Source: MED-G105 sp965263305 (GTDB lineage: Bacteria; Pseudomonadota; Alphaproteobacteria; Caulobacterales; Parvularculaceae). From it: a stretch of 64,000 nucleotides of DNA. The position numbers and the translations under genes are program-made. Below the pieces are notes generated by a model. The model made no database searches. It saw only the letters and a list, made by a program, of their open reading frames with translations, and had not been told where the DNA came from. The stretch covers positions 1,364,001 through 1,428,000 of the forward strand of contig OZ253666.1 in the NCBI GenBank assembly GCA_965263305.1, given 5' to 3'. This document shows positions 1-6,676 of this stretch, in pieces. The stretch's first letter is position 1; each line of letters starts with the position of its first letter.

Positions 1-693
1 TCCAAAACAATCCAGCTCCTCGCAGACGGAAACGTCACAAAAGATCAATATCGCTCAGTACTAAGGCAAATTTTTCATCACACGCGAGAGAATCCGCAAC
101 TTCAAGCGCTCGCTACGGTGAAATTTCGGGGTAGGCAGAGGGACCTAGTAAGGAGTTTTCTGTCTCACGCGAGTTCGGAGATCGGGCACGATCAACTCGC
201 TCTTAATGACTTCGTCACGCTGGGTGGAAACGCCGACGTGGTGCCTTATGAAAACCCGCTCCCCGCAACGTCTGCTTTACTCTCTTATGGTTTTTACCAG
301 ATATACAACCTCAATCACCTCGGATACCTGGGTTACCTGTTTTTCCTCGAGTTCAATGGCACGAAAAATGGTCCGGCTTTTATCAATGCACTTAACAATA
401 TTGGTATCCCAGACAACGCATTGACGTTTCTAAAAGATCATACCGAGATCGACGTCGCCCATAACCGCCTTATGCAACAGTACATTGCGAAGGTCGTCCG
501 CGACGAGGCAGATCTCGATTGCATCACATATGCAATGATGACGACAGGGCGTCTTTACGAACAAATGCTAGATTCAGCCGTCGAGCAAATTAGCTCTCCC
601 GTGGATGTCGGCTGGAACTGGGAAGAATTAAACGCCGACCGCGTTGAACCTGCTGACCTTTTGCCGGGACTTAACCAAATTTCAGCAGAGTAA
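1..693 (+). CDS. Heme-oxygenase-like (HDO/UndA/CADD-type) iron oxidase, 5'-truncated
   Basis: The reading frame is open from the first base of the window, so the true start lies upstream. The GTG at 118 is internal to a conserved helix and is not the start. Numbering from base 1, the metal-ligand pattern of heme-oxygenase-like di-metal oxidases is visible: E60-x2-H63, E117 in a Leu-Phe-Phe-Leu-Glu stretch, then H147-x3-D151-x2-H154. Members of this superfamily (UndA, CADD, BesC, the PqqC/TenA fold) oxidise or cleave fatty acids or amino acids with O2, or act in cofactor synthesis. The substrate here is unknown. The next gene starts 3 nt after the stop and is an N-acyl amino acid synthase-like GNAT, so the two are very likely co-transcribed. 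An acyl or acyl-amino-acid substrate is an inference from that neighbour only. Confidence 0.8.
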   Translation, partial: SKTIQLLADGNVTKDQYRSVLRQIFHHTRENPQLQALATVKFRGRQRDLVRSFLSHASSEIGHDQLALNDFVTLGGNADVVPYENPLPATSALLSYGFYQIYNLNHLGYLGYLFFLEFNGTKNGPAFINALNNIGIPDNALTFLKDHTEIDVAHNRLMQQYIAKVVRDEADLDCITYAMMTTGRLYEQMLDSAVEQISSPVDVGWNWEELNADRVEPADLLPGLNQISAE

Positions 694-696
694 ACC

Positions 697-1323
697 GTGT
701 TTGAGTACAAGATCTATGATGCGGGTAGCGCGCCTGCCACCTTGTTTAAATTCCGATATGATGTGTACATCAATGAATTGAAACGTACACAATCATATGC
801 CGACCATGAAAAAGGCACCATTATTGATCCACTCGACAAAACTGGCCAACAGGCCGTTGTAAAATACAAAGGCGATATAATTGCCTGCGCCCGGGCTAAT
901 GTATTGCGAGACGGGCCAGTCGGTCCGTATTTTCAATTATACGAACTGAATAAGCTTAGTGACGACGAAGTGGCAAAAGCCTCTATTGTCACACTAGATA
1001 TGGTTCATAAAAATTTTCGCAAGACAGCCGTTTTTTCGCGAATGATGCAAATGTTATATGTACTCGGGATAAAACGGGAAACCCAATTTTGTTATATGGA
1101 TGTGAATCCCCCCTTACAGCCCTTATTTGAAAAACTTGGATTTAAAAAAATTGCTGAAAAGCACCATTTTGATTATGGAGATATCGTGATTATGAAAATG
1201 GATATTCTTGATATTGACCATTTGAACAAACAGAAATCGCCATTTCGCAGAGTGTATAAGCAGATTTTCAGCGACCCAAATTTCATTGCAACCGGGTCTT
1301 ATGACCATATCACGATCAAGTAG
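697..1323 (+). CDS. N-acyl amino acid synthase (FeeM)/autoinducer-synthase-like GNAT
   Basis: This 208-residue protein has the acyl-homoserine-lactone-synthase/FeeM type of GNAT fold. The N-terminal FRYDVYINE segment, the central CARAN strand and the later cluster of TLDMVHKNFRKT with the MDVNPPLQPLFEKLGF end match that family's layout. FeeM-type enzymes transfer a fatty acyl group from acyl-ACP to an amino acid; AHL synthases use S-adenosylmethionine. The start is GTG, 3 nt after the preceding oxidase gene, with a weak GCAGAG ribosome site about 8 nt upstream. Base composition is more AT-rich than most neighbours, which fits an accessory pair. No LuxR-type regulator is adjacent, so a quorum signal role is not supported by the context. 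Substrate is not known. Confidence 0.7.
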   Translation: MFEYKIYDAGSAPATLFKFRYDVYINELKRTQSYADHEKGTIIDPLDKTGQQAVVKYKGDIIACARANVLRDGPVGPYFQLYELNKLSDDEVAKASIVTLDMVHKNFRKTAVFSRMMQMLYVLGIKRETQFCYMDVNPPLQPLFEKLGFKKIAEKHHFDYGDIVIMKMDILDIDHLNKQKSPFRRVYKQIFSDPNFIATGSYDHITIK

Positions 1324-1365
1324 GCTTAGGTTCTACAGAGAAGGTATTATCAGCAAACAACTCCT

Positions 1366-1396
1366 GCATCGCGAGGTACGGGGAATATCGCGATGC
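1366..1396. repeat. 9-bp inverted repeat after the acyl-synthase gene
   Basis: GCATCGCGA at 1366-1374 pairs perfectly with TCGCGATGC at 1388-1396 across a 13-nt loop, 43 nt after the stop of the upstream gene. There is no proper T-tract, so it is at best a weak or Rho-assisted end of the left-edge operon. Confidence 0.4.
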
Positions 1397-1522
1397 GTTT
1401 GATCAATGGATCACGTCTCTAGCCACTGTTTTTCCAGTCGTCGCCTGCCAATAAACGACCCGATTAGTGCGCCCTGACTGCTTCTCCGATTCGAAGCCAC
1501 AACGCGTTCGCCAGAACCGCTT

Positions 1523-1590
1523 CGGAACCAACAAAAAATTAAAGACAGGCAGGTCACAAACGTCGACCGTCCCATACGCCTTTGGTTCCG
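1523..1590. repeat. 9-bp inverted repeat downstream of the tRNA gene
   Basis: CGGAACCAA at 1523-1531 and TTGGTTCCG at 1582-1590 are exact complements 50 nt apart, just 3' of the minus-strand tRNA-Val. The loop contains a run of A/T. It could form the base of a structured trailer in the tRNA transcript. No known RNA family is recognised. Confidence 0.3.
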
Positions 1591-1602
1591 CAAAGTGGAA
1601 AA

Positions 1603-1677
1603 TGGTGGGCGTACGTGGTGTCGAACCACGGACCTCTACCATGTCAAGGTAGCGCTCTCCCGCTGAGCTATACGCCC
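1603..1677 (-). tRNA. tRNA-Val (anticodon GAC)
   Basis: The minus strand folds into a full cloverleaf: acceptor GGGCGTA/TACGCCC, a D arm with GCTC/GAGC, an anticodon stem CTACC/GGTAG around the loop TTGACAT, and a T arm CGTGG/CCACG with TTCGACA. The anticodon GAC (plus-strand 1643-1645) reads GUC valine codons. The discriminator A and the 3' CCA are encoded. Length is 75 nt. It stands alone and not in an rRNA operon. Confidence 0.97.
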
Positions 1678-1780
1678 TTAGTCGCCAAATCAAAGCAACA
1701 AGAGGCGTGTTGGTACCGATTACAGCGCAAGGATTCAAGGGGGCGCCGCACGAAAGTGCAGGCACAAGCGTGCGCGTGGC

Positions 1781-2140
1781 TTAAGCGGCGATCACCCGGT
1801 CCACTTCCTGGACGAGGTCCTTCAGGTGGAAGGGTTTTGAGAGGACTTTGGCGTCTTCGGGCGCTTCATTCGCCGGGTTAAGCGCAACAGCGGCAAATCC
1901 GGTGATGAACATGATCTTCATCTCTGGATCGATTTCCGCAGCCCGGCGCGCCAGTTCAATCCCGTCCATCACCGGCATCACAATGTCGGTCAGGAGCAAA
2001 TCGAACTCATGAAGCTGCAATTCGGTGAGCGCCTCATCGCCCTGACTGGCGTCAACCACCGTGTGGCCAGCTCTTTCAAGCGCTTTTTTCAAAAAGCGCC
2101 GCATTGATTCATCGTCTTCCGCCAGAAGAATATAGGCCAT
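1781..2140 (-). CDS. cpdR: Single-domain response regulator CpdR
   Basis: The 119 residues are one receiver domain with no output domain. The acidic pair is at residues 9-10, the phosphoacceptor Asp at 52 in LTDIVMP, and the conserved Lys in VLSKPFH. The sequence closely matches CpdR of alphaproteobacteria, including the FITGFAAVALN segment. In Caulobacter, unphosphorylated CpdR primes the ClpXP protease and brings substrates such as PdeA, and indirectly CtrA turnover, under cell-cycle control; phosphorylation through the CckA-ChpT relay switches it off. The divergent N-formylglutamate amidohydrolase is a common neighbour in this class. I saw no clear CtrA box in the 296-nt gap upstream. Confidence 0.93.
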   Translation of the reverse strand: MAYILLAEDDESMRRFLKKALERAGHTVVDASQGDEALTELQLHEFDLLLTDIVMPVMDGIELARRAAEIDPEMKIMFITGFAAVALNPANEAPEDAKVLSKPFHLKDLVQEVDRVIAA

Positions 2141-2436
2141 TGGTAACCGTCAAAATTTCCCGCAATGCGCCAGAATTGGCGAAAGGGCGTTGTATCGAGA
2201 TCGATTCGTTGCGAATAGCATCATTTTATCAAACAAATCGTATCCTGTTTCCATCACACCAAGCAATTTAGAGGCCGAAATTTATGTGTCTCATTTCAGG
2301 TCTTGCGCAAGGCTGGGACAGAGCGCGCGAGAGGGCGTTGTTCGTAACTATTTTACCGGTCTTTTTTTAACATGTTCACAAAAGGCCGATAACGAGACTT
2401 GTTTCAGGTTCGCAAACCCCCTCCTATAGGCGTTAT

Positions 2437-3534
2437 ATGAGCGACAAAGCAGGCATAGGAAAAAAACGCGGCAGATCCGCCAGTAAAGGTGGATCGAAAA
2501 ACGCCATTACCTTTGGCGTTGAGCCGCCTAGGGCGTCGCGTCGCACGGCGCCAGATCGCTCTGGCCCCAATCCCGATGGTTGCGCCGGTGACGTCAACGA
2601 AACCAGTGACGAAAACACTAGCGAAAACATTATTGGAAACAGACGCGACGATAAAAAAACCAAAGACCGAAACGTGATCGATATTCTGCGCCCCGAGAAA
2701 TCTGAGGGGCCGGTTTTGTACGCGTCACCCCATTCCGGAAGGGCCTATCCGGCTGATTTTCTCAAAATGAGCCAATTGGACAAACACGCCCTTCGCCAGT
2801 CCGAGGATGGCTATGTCGATCTTTTGTTTGATGACGCGCCCATGTTCGGGGCACCGCTCTTACGGGCGCTTTTCCCGCGGGCTTACATTGATGTGAATCG
2901 GGCCCGCGATGAGCTGGACCCCAGAATGTTCGCGGAAACCCTGCCGGACAGCGTTGATGGACGCTCAAACCGCGTCCGCGCTGGGCTTGGCGTCGTACCG
3001 CGCATTGTCGCTGATGGGCATGACATCTATAATCGAAAGTTGCGATACGTAGAGGTCAAAAAACGGCTAAAAACCTTTTATGATCCTTACCATCACGCCC
3101 TCGAAACAATGATCAACGACGCGATCGATCGCTGCGGGTGCGCCGTTCTAATCGACTGCCATTCTATGCCCTCTGTCGGCGGCGCGCCGTTTAGAGAAGG
3201 CGATCGGGTGATCGATTTTGTACTCGGTGATCGCTACGGGTCATCCTGCGCGCGCAGCCTCACGAGCCTTGTTGAGCAAACCCTTTCGAAAATGGGATAT
3301 CACGTCTCCCGAAACGCGCCTTATGCTGGCGGCCATGTCGCCAGCGCCATCGGGCGCCCCGAACAGGGTGTTCATGTTCTCCAGATCGAAGTTAATCGCG
3401 CATTGTACCTTGATGAAGCGCGGCTAACCCGTCACAGCGGCTTCAACACGCTCAGGAGTCATCTGCGCGAATTAATGGGCGAGTTGAGCAACATCTCACC
3501 TCTTTCGTTGCAAGCAGTGCGCGCGGCCGAATAA
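2437..3534 (+). CDS. N-formylglutamate amidohydrolase family protein
   Basis: Residues from about 79 to the end form an N-formylglutamate amidohydrolase (FGase) domain: SPHSGRAYPADF near its start, an IDVNRARDELDP segment and the metal-site stretch VLIDCHSMPS. The family hydrolyses N-formyl-L-glutamate in histidine breakdown, or acts on related acyl amino acids. Alphaproteobacterial copies next to cpdR are usually outside any hut operon and their true substrate is unclear. The first 75 or so residues are a polar, low-complexity extension that is absent from typical members. It may be real or may mean a later start (a GTG at 2674 sits at the domain edge but lacks a ribosome site). The ATG at 2437 has only a weak AGG upstream. 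Confidence 0.85.
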   Translation: MSDKAGIGKKRGRSASKGGSKNAITFGVEPPRASRRTAPDRSGPNPDGCAGDVNETSDENTSENIIGNRRDDKKTKDRNVIDILRPEKSEGPVLYASPHSGRAYPADFLKMSQLDKHALRQSEDGYVDLLFDDAPMFGAPLLRALFPRAYIDVNRARDELDPRMFAETLPDSVDGRSNRVRAGLGVVPRIVADGHDIYNRKLRYVEVKKRLKTFYDPYHHALETMINDAIDRCGCAVLIDCHSMPSVGGAPFREGDRVIDFVLGDRYGSSCARSLTSLVEQTLSKMGYHVSRNAPYAGGHVASAIGRPEQGVHVLQIEVNRALYLDEARLTRHSGFNTLRSHLRELMGELSNISPLSLQAVRAAE

Positions 3535-3578
3535 CGGCGCCACAACAATCAAATTGCTGCAGCGCGATGGTTTTGGGC

Positions 3579-3614
3579 AAAAAAAAAGCCGAGAAGCAAA
3601 ACGCTCCGCGGCTT
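3579..3614 (-). terminator. Intrinsic terminator of the minus-strand small RNA
   Basis: On the minus strand AAGCCG (3614-3609) and CGGCTT (3591-3586) pair, with an inner GGAGC/GCTTC helix, and a run of at least seven U follows. No protein gene lies upstream on this strand, so the terminator points to a short non-coding transcript. Confidence 0.8.
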
Positions 3615-3667
3615 GTAGTTTAAGGGAGGAAACGCCCAAGAAGGGCGGCAACGCTCGAAAGCGTTAC
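3580..3667 (-). ncRNA. mmgR: Candidate MmgR/alpha-r8-family small RNA
   Basis: This minus-strand transcript of about 87 nt is deduced from a promoter, three stem-loops and an intrinsic terminator. Stem 1 is AACGCT-TTCG-AGCGTT (3665-3650), stem 2 is CGCCC-TTCTT-GGGCG just after it, and stem 3 is the terminator. Between stems 2 and 3 is the single-stranded UUUCCUCCCU, an anti-Shine-Dalgarno sequence. From memory, exactly this 10-nt core defines the rhizobial alpha-r8 RNAs, whose Sinorhizobium member MmgR (77 nt) restrains polyhydroxybutyrate granule growth by acting on phasin mRNAs with Hfq. The promoter carries PhaR-like TGCA elements, which fits a storage-polymer link. It is divergent from the glycosyltransferase gene. 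No covariance search was possible. Confidence 0.75.
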
Positions 3668-3672
3668 ATCCA

Positions 3673-3701
3673 TTCTTATCAATCTTACTTTTGCGGTGCA
3701 A
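3673..3701 (-). promoter_or_regulatory. Sigma-70-like promoter of the small RNA
   Basis: On the minus strand TTGCAC (3701-3696) and TAAGAA (3678-3673) are separated by 17 nt, giving a start of transcription near 3666. The -35 box lies inside the degenerate element TTTTGCGGTGCAA (3689-3701), so a protein bound there would compete with RNA polymerase. Confidence 0.6.
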
Positions 3702-3708
3702 CATAATT

Positions 3709-3723
3709 TTTTGCAGTGCAAAA
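3709..3723. promoter_or_regulatory. PhaR/AniA-like palindromic operator
   Basis: TTTTGCAGTGCAAAA is a near-perfect palindrome just upstream of the small-RNA promoter, with a second, degenerate copy at 3689-3701. TGC-rich palindromes of this kind are bound by PhaR (AniA in rhizobia), the polyhydroxyalkanoate-responsive repressor. It also lies upstream of the divergent glycosyltransferase, so it could affect both. Assignment to PhaR is an inference from the motif; no phaR gene is in the window. Confidence 0.5.
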
Positions 3724-3858
3724 CAATTTTTACTCTTGACGAGCCTTTCGTTGTGAAAACAACTGCGTATCTGCGCGTCGTTGGCCGCCTCCGGTTGTCC
3801 AGTTCGATATATCCAGCCTAAAAGGATCGCCAAAACGGCGCTTAAAGGAGAAAAAGGC

Positions 3859-5112
3859 TTGGAAGACCAACGCTCGGAACAAGACGACAATCGTTTAGAC
3901 GATAAAGCAGAAAGCGCCGAAACCTCTCAACACGCCCACCCAGAAGAAACGCCCCCCGAAGAAACACCGAAGAAAAGCCGCTTACGTCGCTTAGGCGCTG
4001 GGGTGAGCCGATTGGCCCGCCCGAAACAGCGCTTTCAAATGCCGACCGGCCGGGAACATTTACGCATCACGATCGCCACCGACGCTTGGAAACCCCAGGT
4101 GAATGGGGTTGTTCGCTCCCTTGAAACGCTTGGCACCGTCCTCAATAGTTTCGGTAATGAAATTCAGTACATTACGCCAAGCGATTTCCACGCGATCCCG
4201 ATGCCGTCCTATTCGGAAATAAAACTCGCCTTGCTGCCCAATCGGCGCGTTGCCAAAATGATTAATGAATTCAAGCCCGACGCCATTCATATCGCGACGG
4301 AAGGCCCAATTGGTCGGGCTGCAAGACGCTTTTGCAAACGACGGCGCTACCCCTTCACCACGAGCTTTCATACCCGCTTCGCCGAATACGCCGCCGCCCG
4401 TTGGGCGGTGCCGATTTCATGGGGATACGCCATCTTAAAAGACTTCCACAAGGACGGCGAAACCATGATGGTCGCGACACCGGGCATGATGGAGGAGATG
4501 ACGGCCCGAGGGTTCGACAATATGAAACTTTGGTCCCGCGGCGTTGATTTAGAGGCGTTTAAACCGACGCCCTCGCCGGTGTTCGATCATTTAGAAGGCC
4601 CCATTTTTTTATATGTGGGCCGTCTTGCGGTTGAGAAAAGCATTGAGGATCTGTTGAAACTGGACCTGCCGGGCACGAAAGTGATCGTCGGGGATGGCCC
4701 GCAGGCCAAGGAATTAGAAGAAAAATATACTGACGCCGTCTTCTTAGGACCGAAATTTGGCGATGAGCTTGCCGCTTGTTACCAAGCCGCCGATGTTTTT
4801 GTCTTTCCGTCGCGCACAGACACCTTCGGTCTCGTCAATGTTGAAGCCTTGGCGTGCGGCGTGCCCGTGGCGGCGTATCCTGTTCGTGGGCCGCTGGAGA
4901 TCTTGGAAGGGGCGCCCGCCGGCTGCGGCGCTATGATGGAAGATCTGAGAGCCGCTTGCCTCGCGGCGTTGGAGCATCGCGATCCTGAGGCGTGCCGCGA
5001 ATGGGCAGGTCGATTCTCTTGGGAGGCGGCCTCTAGACAGTTCGTCGCCAATCTCGAGATTCCCGGTTTTGACGAAGAGTTTTGGCTGAAATCAGCGCGC
5101 ATGATCGACTAA
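3859..5112 (+). CDS. GT4-family glycosyltransferase
   Basis: The protein is a GT-B retaining glycosyltransferase of family GT4. The N-terminal acceptor half contains the DAWKPQVNGVVRSLETLG loop, and the C-terminal donor half has YVGRLAVEKS, VGDGP and TDTFGLVNVEALACGVPV, the E/D-x7-E motif with Asp in the first place. The closest families that I recognise are MgtA-like mannosyl- or glucuronosyl-transferases that glycosylate diacylglycerol or other lipids, so a membrane glycolipid product is likely but the sugar is unknown. A TTG at 3859, 8 nt after AAAGGAG, is preferred to the longest frame (3781); this gives 417 residues. About 60 charged, disordered residues precede the domain. A PhaR-like site lies upstream. 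Confidence 0.82.
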   Translation: MEDQRSEQDDNRLDDKAESAETSQHAHPEETPPEETPKKSRLRRLGAGVSRLARPKQRFQMPTGREHLRITIATDAWKPQVNGVVRSLETLGTVLNSFGNEIQYITPSDFHAIPMPSYSEIKLALLPNRRVAKMINEFKPDAIHIATEGPIGRAARRFCKRRRYPFTTSFHTRFAEYAAARWAVPISWGYAILKDFHKDGETMMVATPGMMEEMTARGFDNMKLWSRGVDLEAFKPTPSPVFDHLEGPIFLYVGRLAVEKSIEDLLKLDLPGTKVIVGDGPQAKELEEKYTDAVFLGPKFGDELAACYQAADVFVFPSRTDTFGLVNVEALACGVPVAAYPVRGPLEILEGAPAGCGAMMEDLRAACLAALEHRDPEACREWAGRFSWEAASRQFVANLEIPGFDEEFWLKSARMID

Positions 5113-5400
5113 CGACGCAGATCTCCCCCGGACGCACGCGCCAATTCGGGACACCGCTTCCCATATTGAACCATTCCTCCTCCTTTTCGGACTAAGGAAA
5201 AAGAGAAACGCTGCAGGTTGGCGCCCCGGCTAGCGGGCTGAAAGCCACTTAAAGGCGAATAACTAAGCCGTTTTGTTCCTGTTGGGACGGCGCCGATTGT
5301 CTGCGCGGCACGGCCCTTGCCTCTTCTCCTGTCAGTTGCACGACCGGCGGACAATCCGTCGGCCGGAAGCCGTTGGGGTATGGAAAAAAGGATAAAGAGG

Positions 5401-5787
5401 ATGACACATCCTATTGATCTTCATGTCGGTCGCCGTTTGCGTCAGCGCCGTCGCCTGCTGGGTCTGACACAACAAAAACTCGCCGAAGCGGTGTCGATCC
5501 GCTTTCAACAAATCCAAAAATATGAGAGCGGCGCCAATCGTATCTCGGCCTCCCGCCTTTGGTCTTTGGCCCAAGCTTTGGATGTGCCGGTGTCGTATTT
5601 CTTCGACGGCCTACAAGAAGGCAGCGACGTTGCTGGCGCCGTTAACGGCGCCCATCACGGAAAAGCGCCTGTAGATGCGATGCAAAGCAAAGACACGATT
5701 GACCTTGTACGCGCTTTCTACAGCCTGAACGACGAACCTCGCCGTCGTCTTCTAGACCTTGCAAAAGCAATGTCGGGCGATGAATAA
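5401..5787 (+). CDS. XRE-family transcriptional regulator (PraR/PhrR-like)
   Basis: This is a 128-residue DNA-binding protein with one Cro/C1 helix-turn-helix at about residues 10-65, including FQQIQKYESGANRISASRL, and a short C-terminal helical tail that may dimerise. The chosen ATG at 5401 follows AAAGAGG and matches the start of related proteins; the longer frame from 5317 has no support. It is a clear paralogue of the regulator at 30356-30781, sharing the HPIDxHVGxRxR opening and the QKYExGxNRI core. Such proteins (PraR, PhrR) are common in alphaproteobacteria, where some control biofilm, quorum-sensing or stress genes. Its own target is unknown. Confidence 0.85.
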   Translation: MTHPIDLHVGRRLRQRRRLLGLTQQKLAEAVSIRFQQIQKYESGANRISASRLWSLAQALDVPVSYFFDGLQEGSDVAGAVNGAHHGKAPVDAMQSKDTIDLVRAFYSLNDEPRRRLLDLAKAMSGDE

Positions 5788-5839
5788 ATTTTCTTAATGC
5801 TAGGTTGCGCGTCGCTAAACATAGTATATTGGCACGTCT

Positions 5840-6655
5840 ATGGCGGGCCAGATATCCATTAATGAAGCAGCGTCGTTTGCAGAACGATTGAGCGAAGCCG
5901 CGCGAGCGGAAACCTTGCCGCGGTTTCGCGCTGGCGGCGCTGTTTTTAATAAAGCCGGTATTCTATTCGACCCCGTCACCGACGCCGATCGTGAGGCGGA
6001 GCGCCAGCAACGCCGGATTATCAACGCCATTTACCCCCATCACGGCATTCTGGGCGAGGAATTTGGCAAGGAAAATCCGGATGCGGTGGATCGCTGGGTC
6101 CTAGACCCCGTCGATGGTACGCGGGCATTTGTTTGCGGTATCCCGACCTGGACAACCCTTATCGCATTCGAACGTCATAAAGACCCTTTGGTCGGTCTCA
6201 TTGATCAACCGTTCATGGATGAGCGCTGGATTGGTGATGGTGAAAAGACCATCTACAAGCGTGGCGACAGCGCAATAGAAGCCAGCGTCAGCCAGACGAC
6301 GCTGCTATCAAAGGCGCGACTTGCAACGACCGACCCGCGCCGCAGCGCGTATTTTACTTCAGATGAAGCCGACACTTTCGCGCAACTCGCCAATGCCGCC
6401 CAACTGACAAGGTTCGGCATGGATGCTTATGCCTACGGATTATTGGCCATCGGCGAATTAGACCTCGTCGTTGAAGCCGCGCTGGCGCGCCATGACTTTG
6501 CGGCGCTTGTGCCGGTAATCGCGAATGCTGGGGGCGTCATCACGAATTGGGCTGGCGCGCCAGCCGGCGCAGATGATCGTGGGCAAATTCTGGCGGCTGC
6601 GACGCCCGCGCTTCACGCTGAAGCAATGGCGATCCTCAAGAAAGCCGCAGTGTAG
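5840..6655 (+). CDS. hisN: Histidinol-phosphatase (inositol monophosphatase family)
   Basis: The 271-residue protein has the inositol-monophosphatase fold with its three metal-site motifs: E73-E74 in ILGEEFG, D89-P-V-D-G-T-R95, and a late HDFAALVPVIANAGG stretch. The HDFAA form, where inositol phosphatases have WDxAA, and the length match the alphaproteobacterial HisN group that dephosphorylates histidinol phosphate in histidine synthesis. Activity on other sugar or inositol phosphates cannot be excluded. The gene stands 52 nt after the XRE regulator on the same strand, and no other his gene is nearby. It is convergent with the ceramide synthase-like gene. Confidence 0.85.
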   Translation: MAGQISINEAASFAERLSEAARAETLPRFRAGGAVFNKAGILFDPVTDADREAERQQRRIINAIYPHHGILGEEFGKENPDAVDRWVLDPVDGTRAFVCGIPTWTTLIAFERHKDPLVGLIDQPFMDERWIGDGEKTIYKRGDSAIEASVSQTTLLSKARLATTDPRRSAYFTSDEADTFAQLANAAQLTRFGMDAYAYGLLAIGELDLVVEAALARHDFAALVPVIANAGGVITNWAGAPAGADDRGQILAAATPALHAEAMAILKKAAV

Positions 6656-6676
6656 CCCTTCATTTTGCAACAATAG

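Noticed and set aside
697..1323. LuxI-type quorum-sensing system
   Set aside because: No LuxR partner is in view and the sequence fits N-acyl amino acid synthases at least as well.
2190..2429. 79-codon plus-strand ORF between cpdR and the amidohydrolase gene
   Set aside because: No ribosome site, no family resemblance, and it fills the shared promoter region of two divergent genes.
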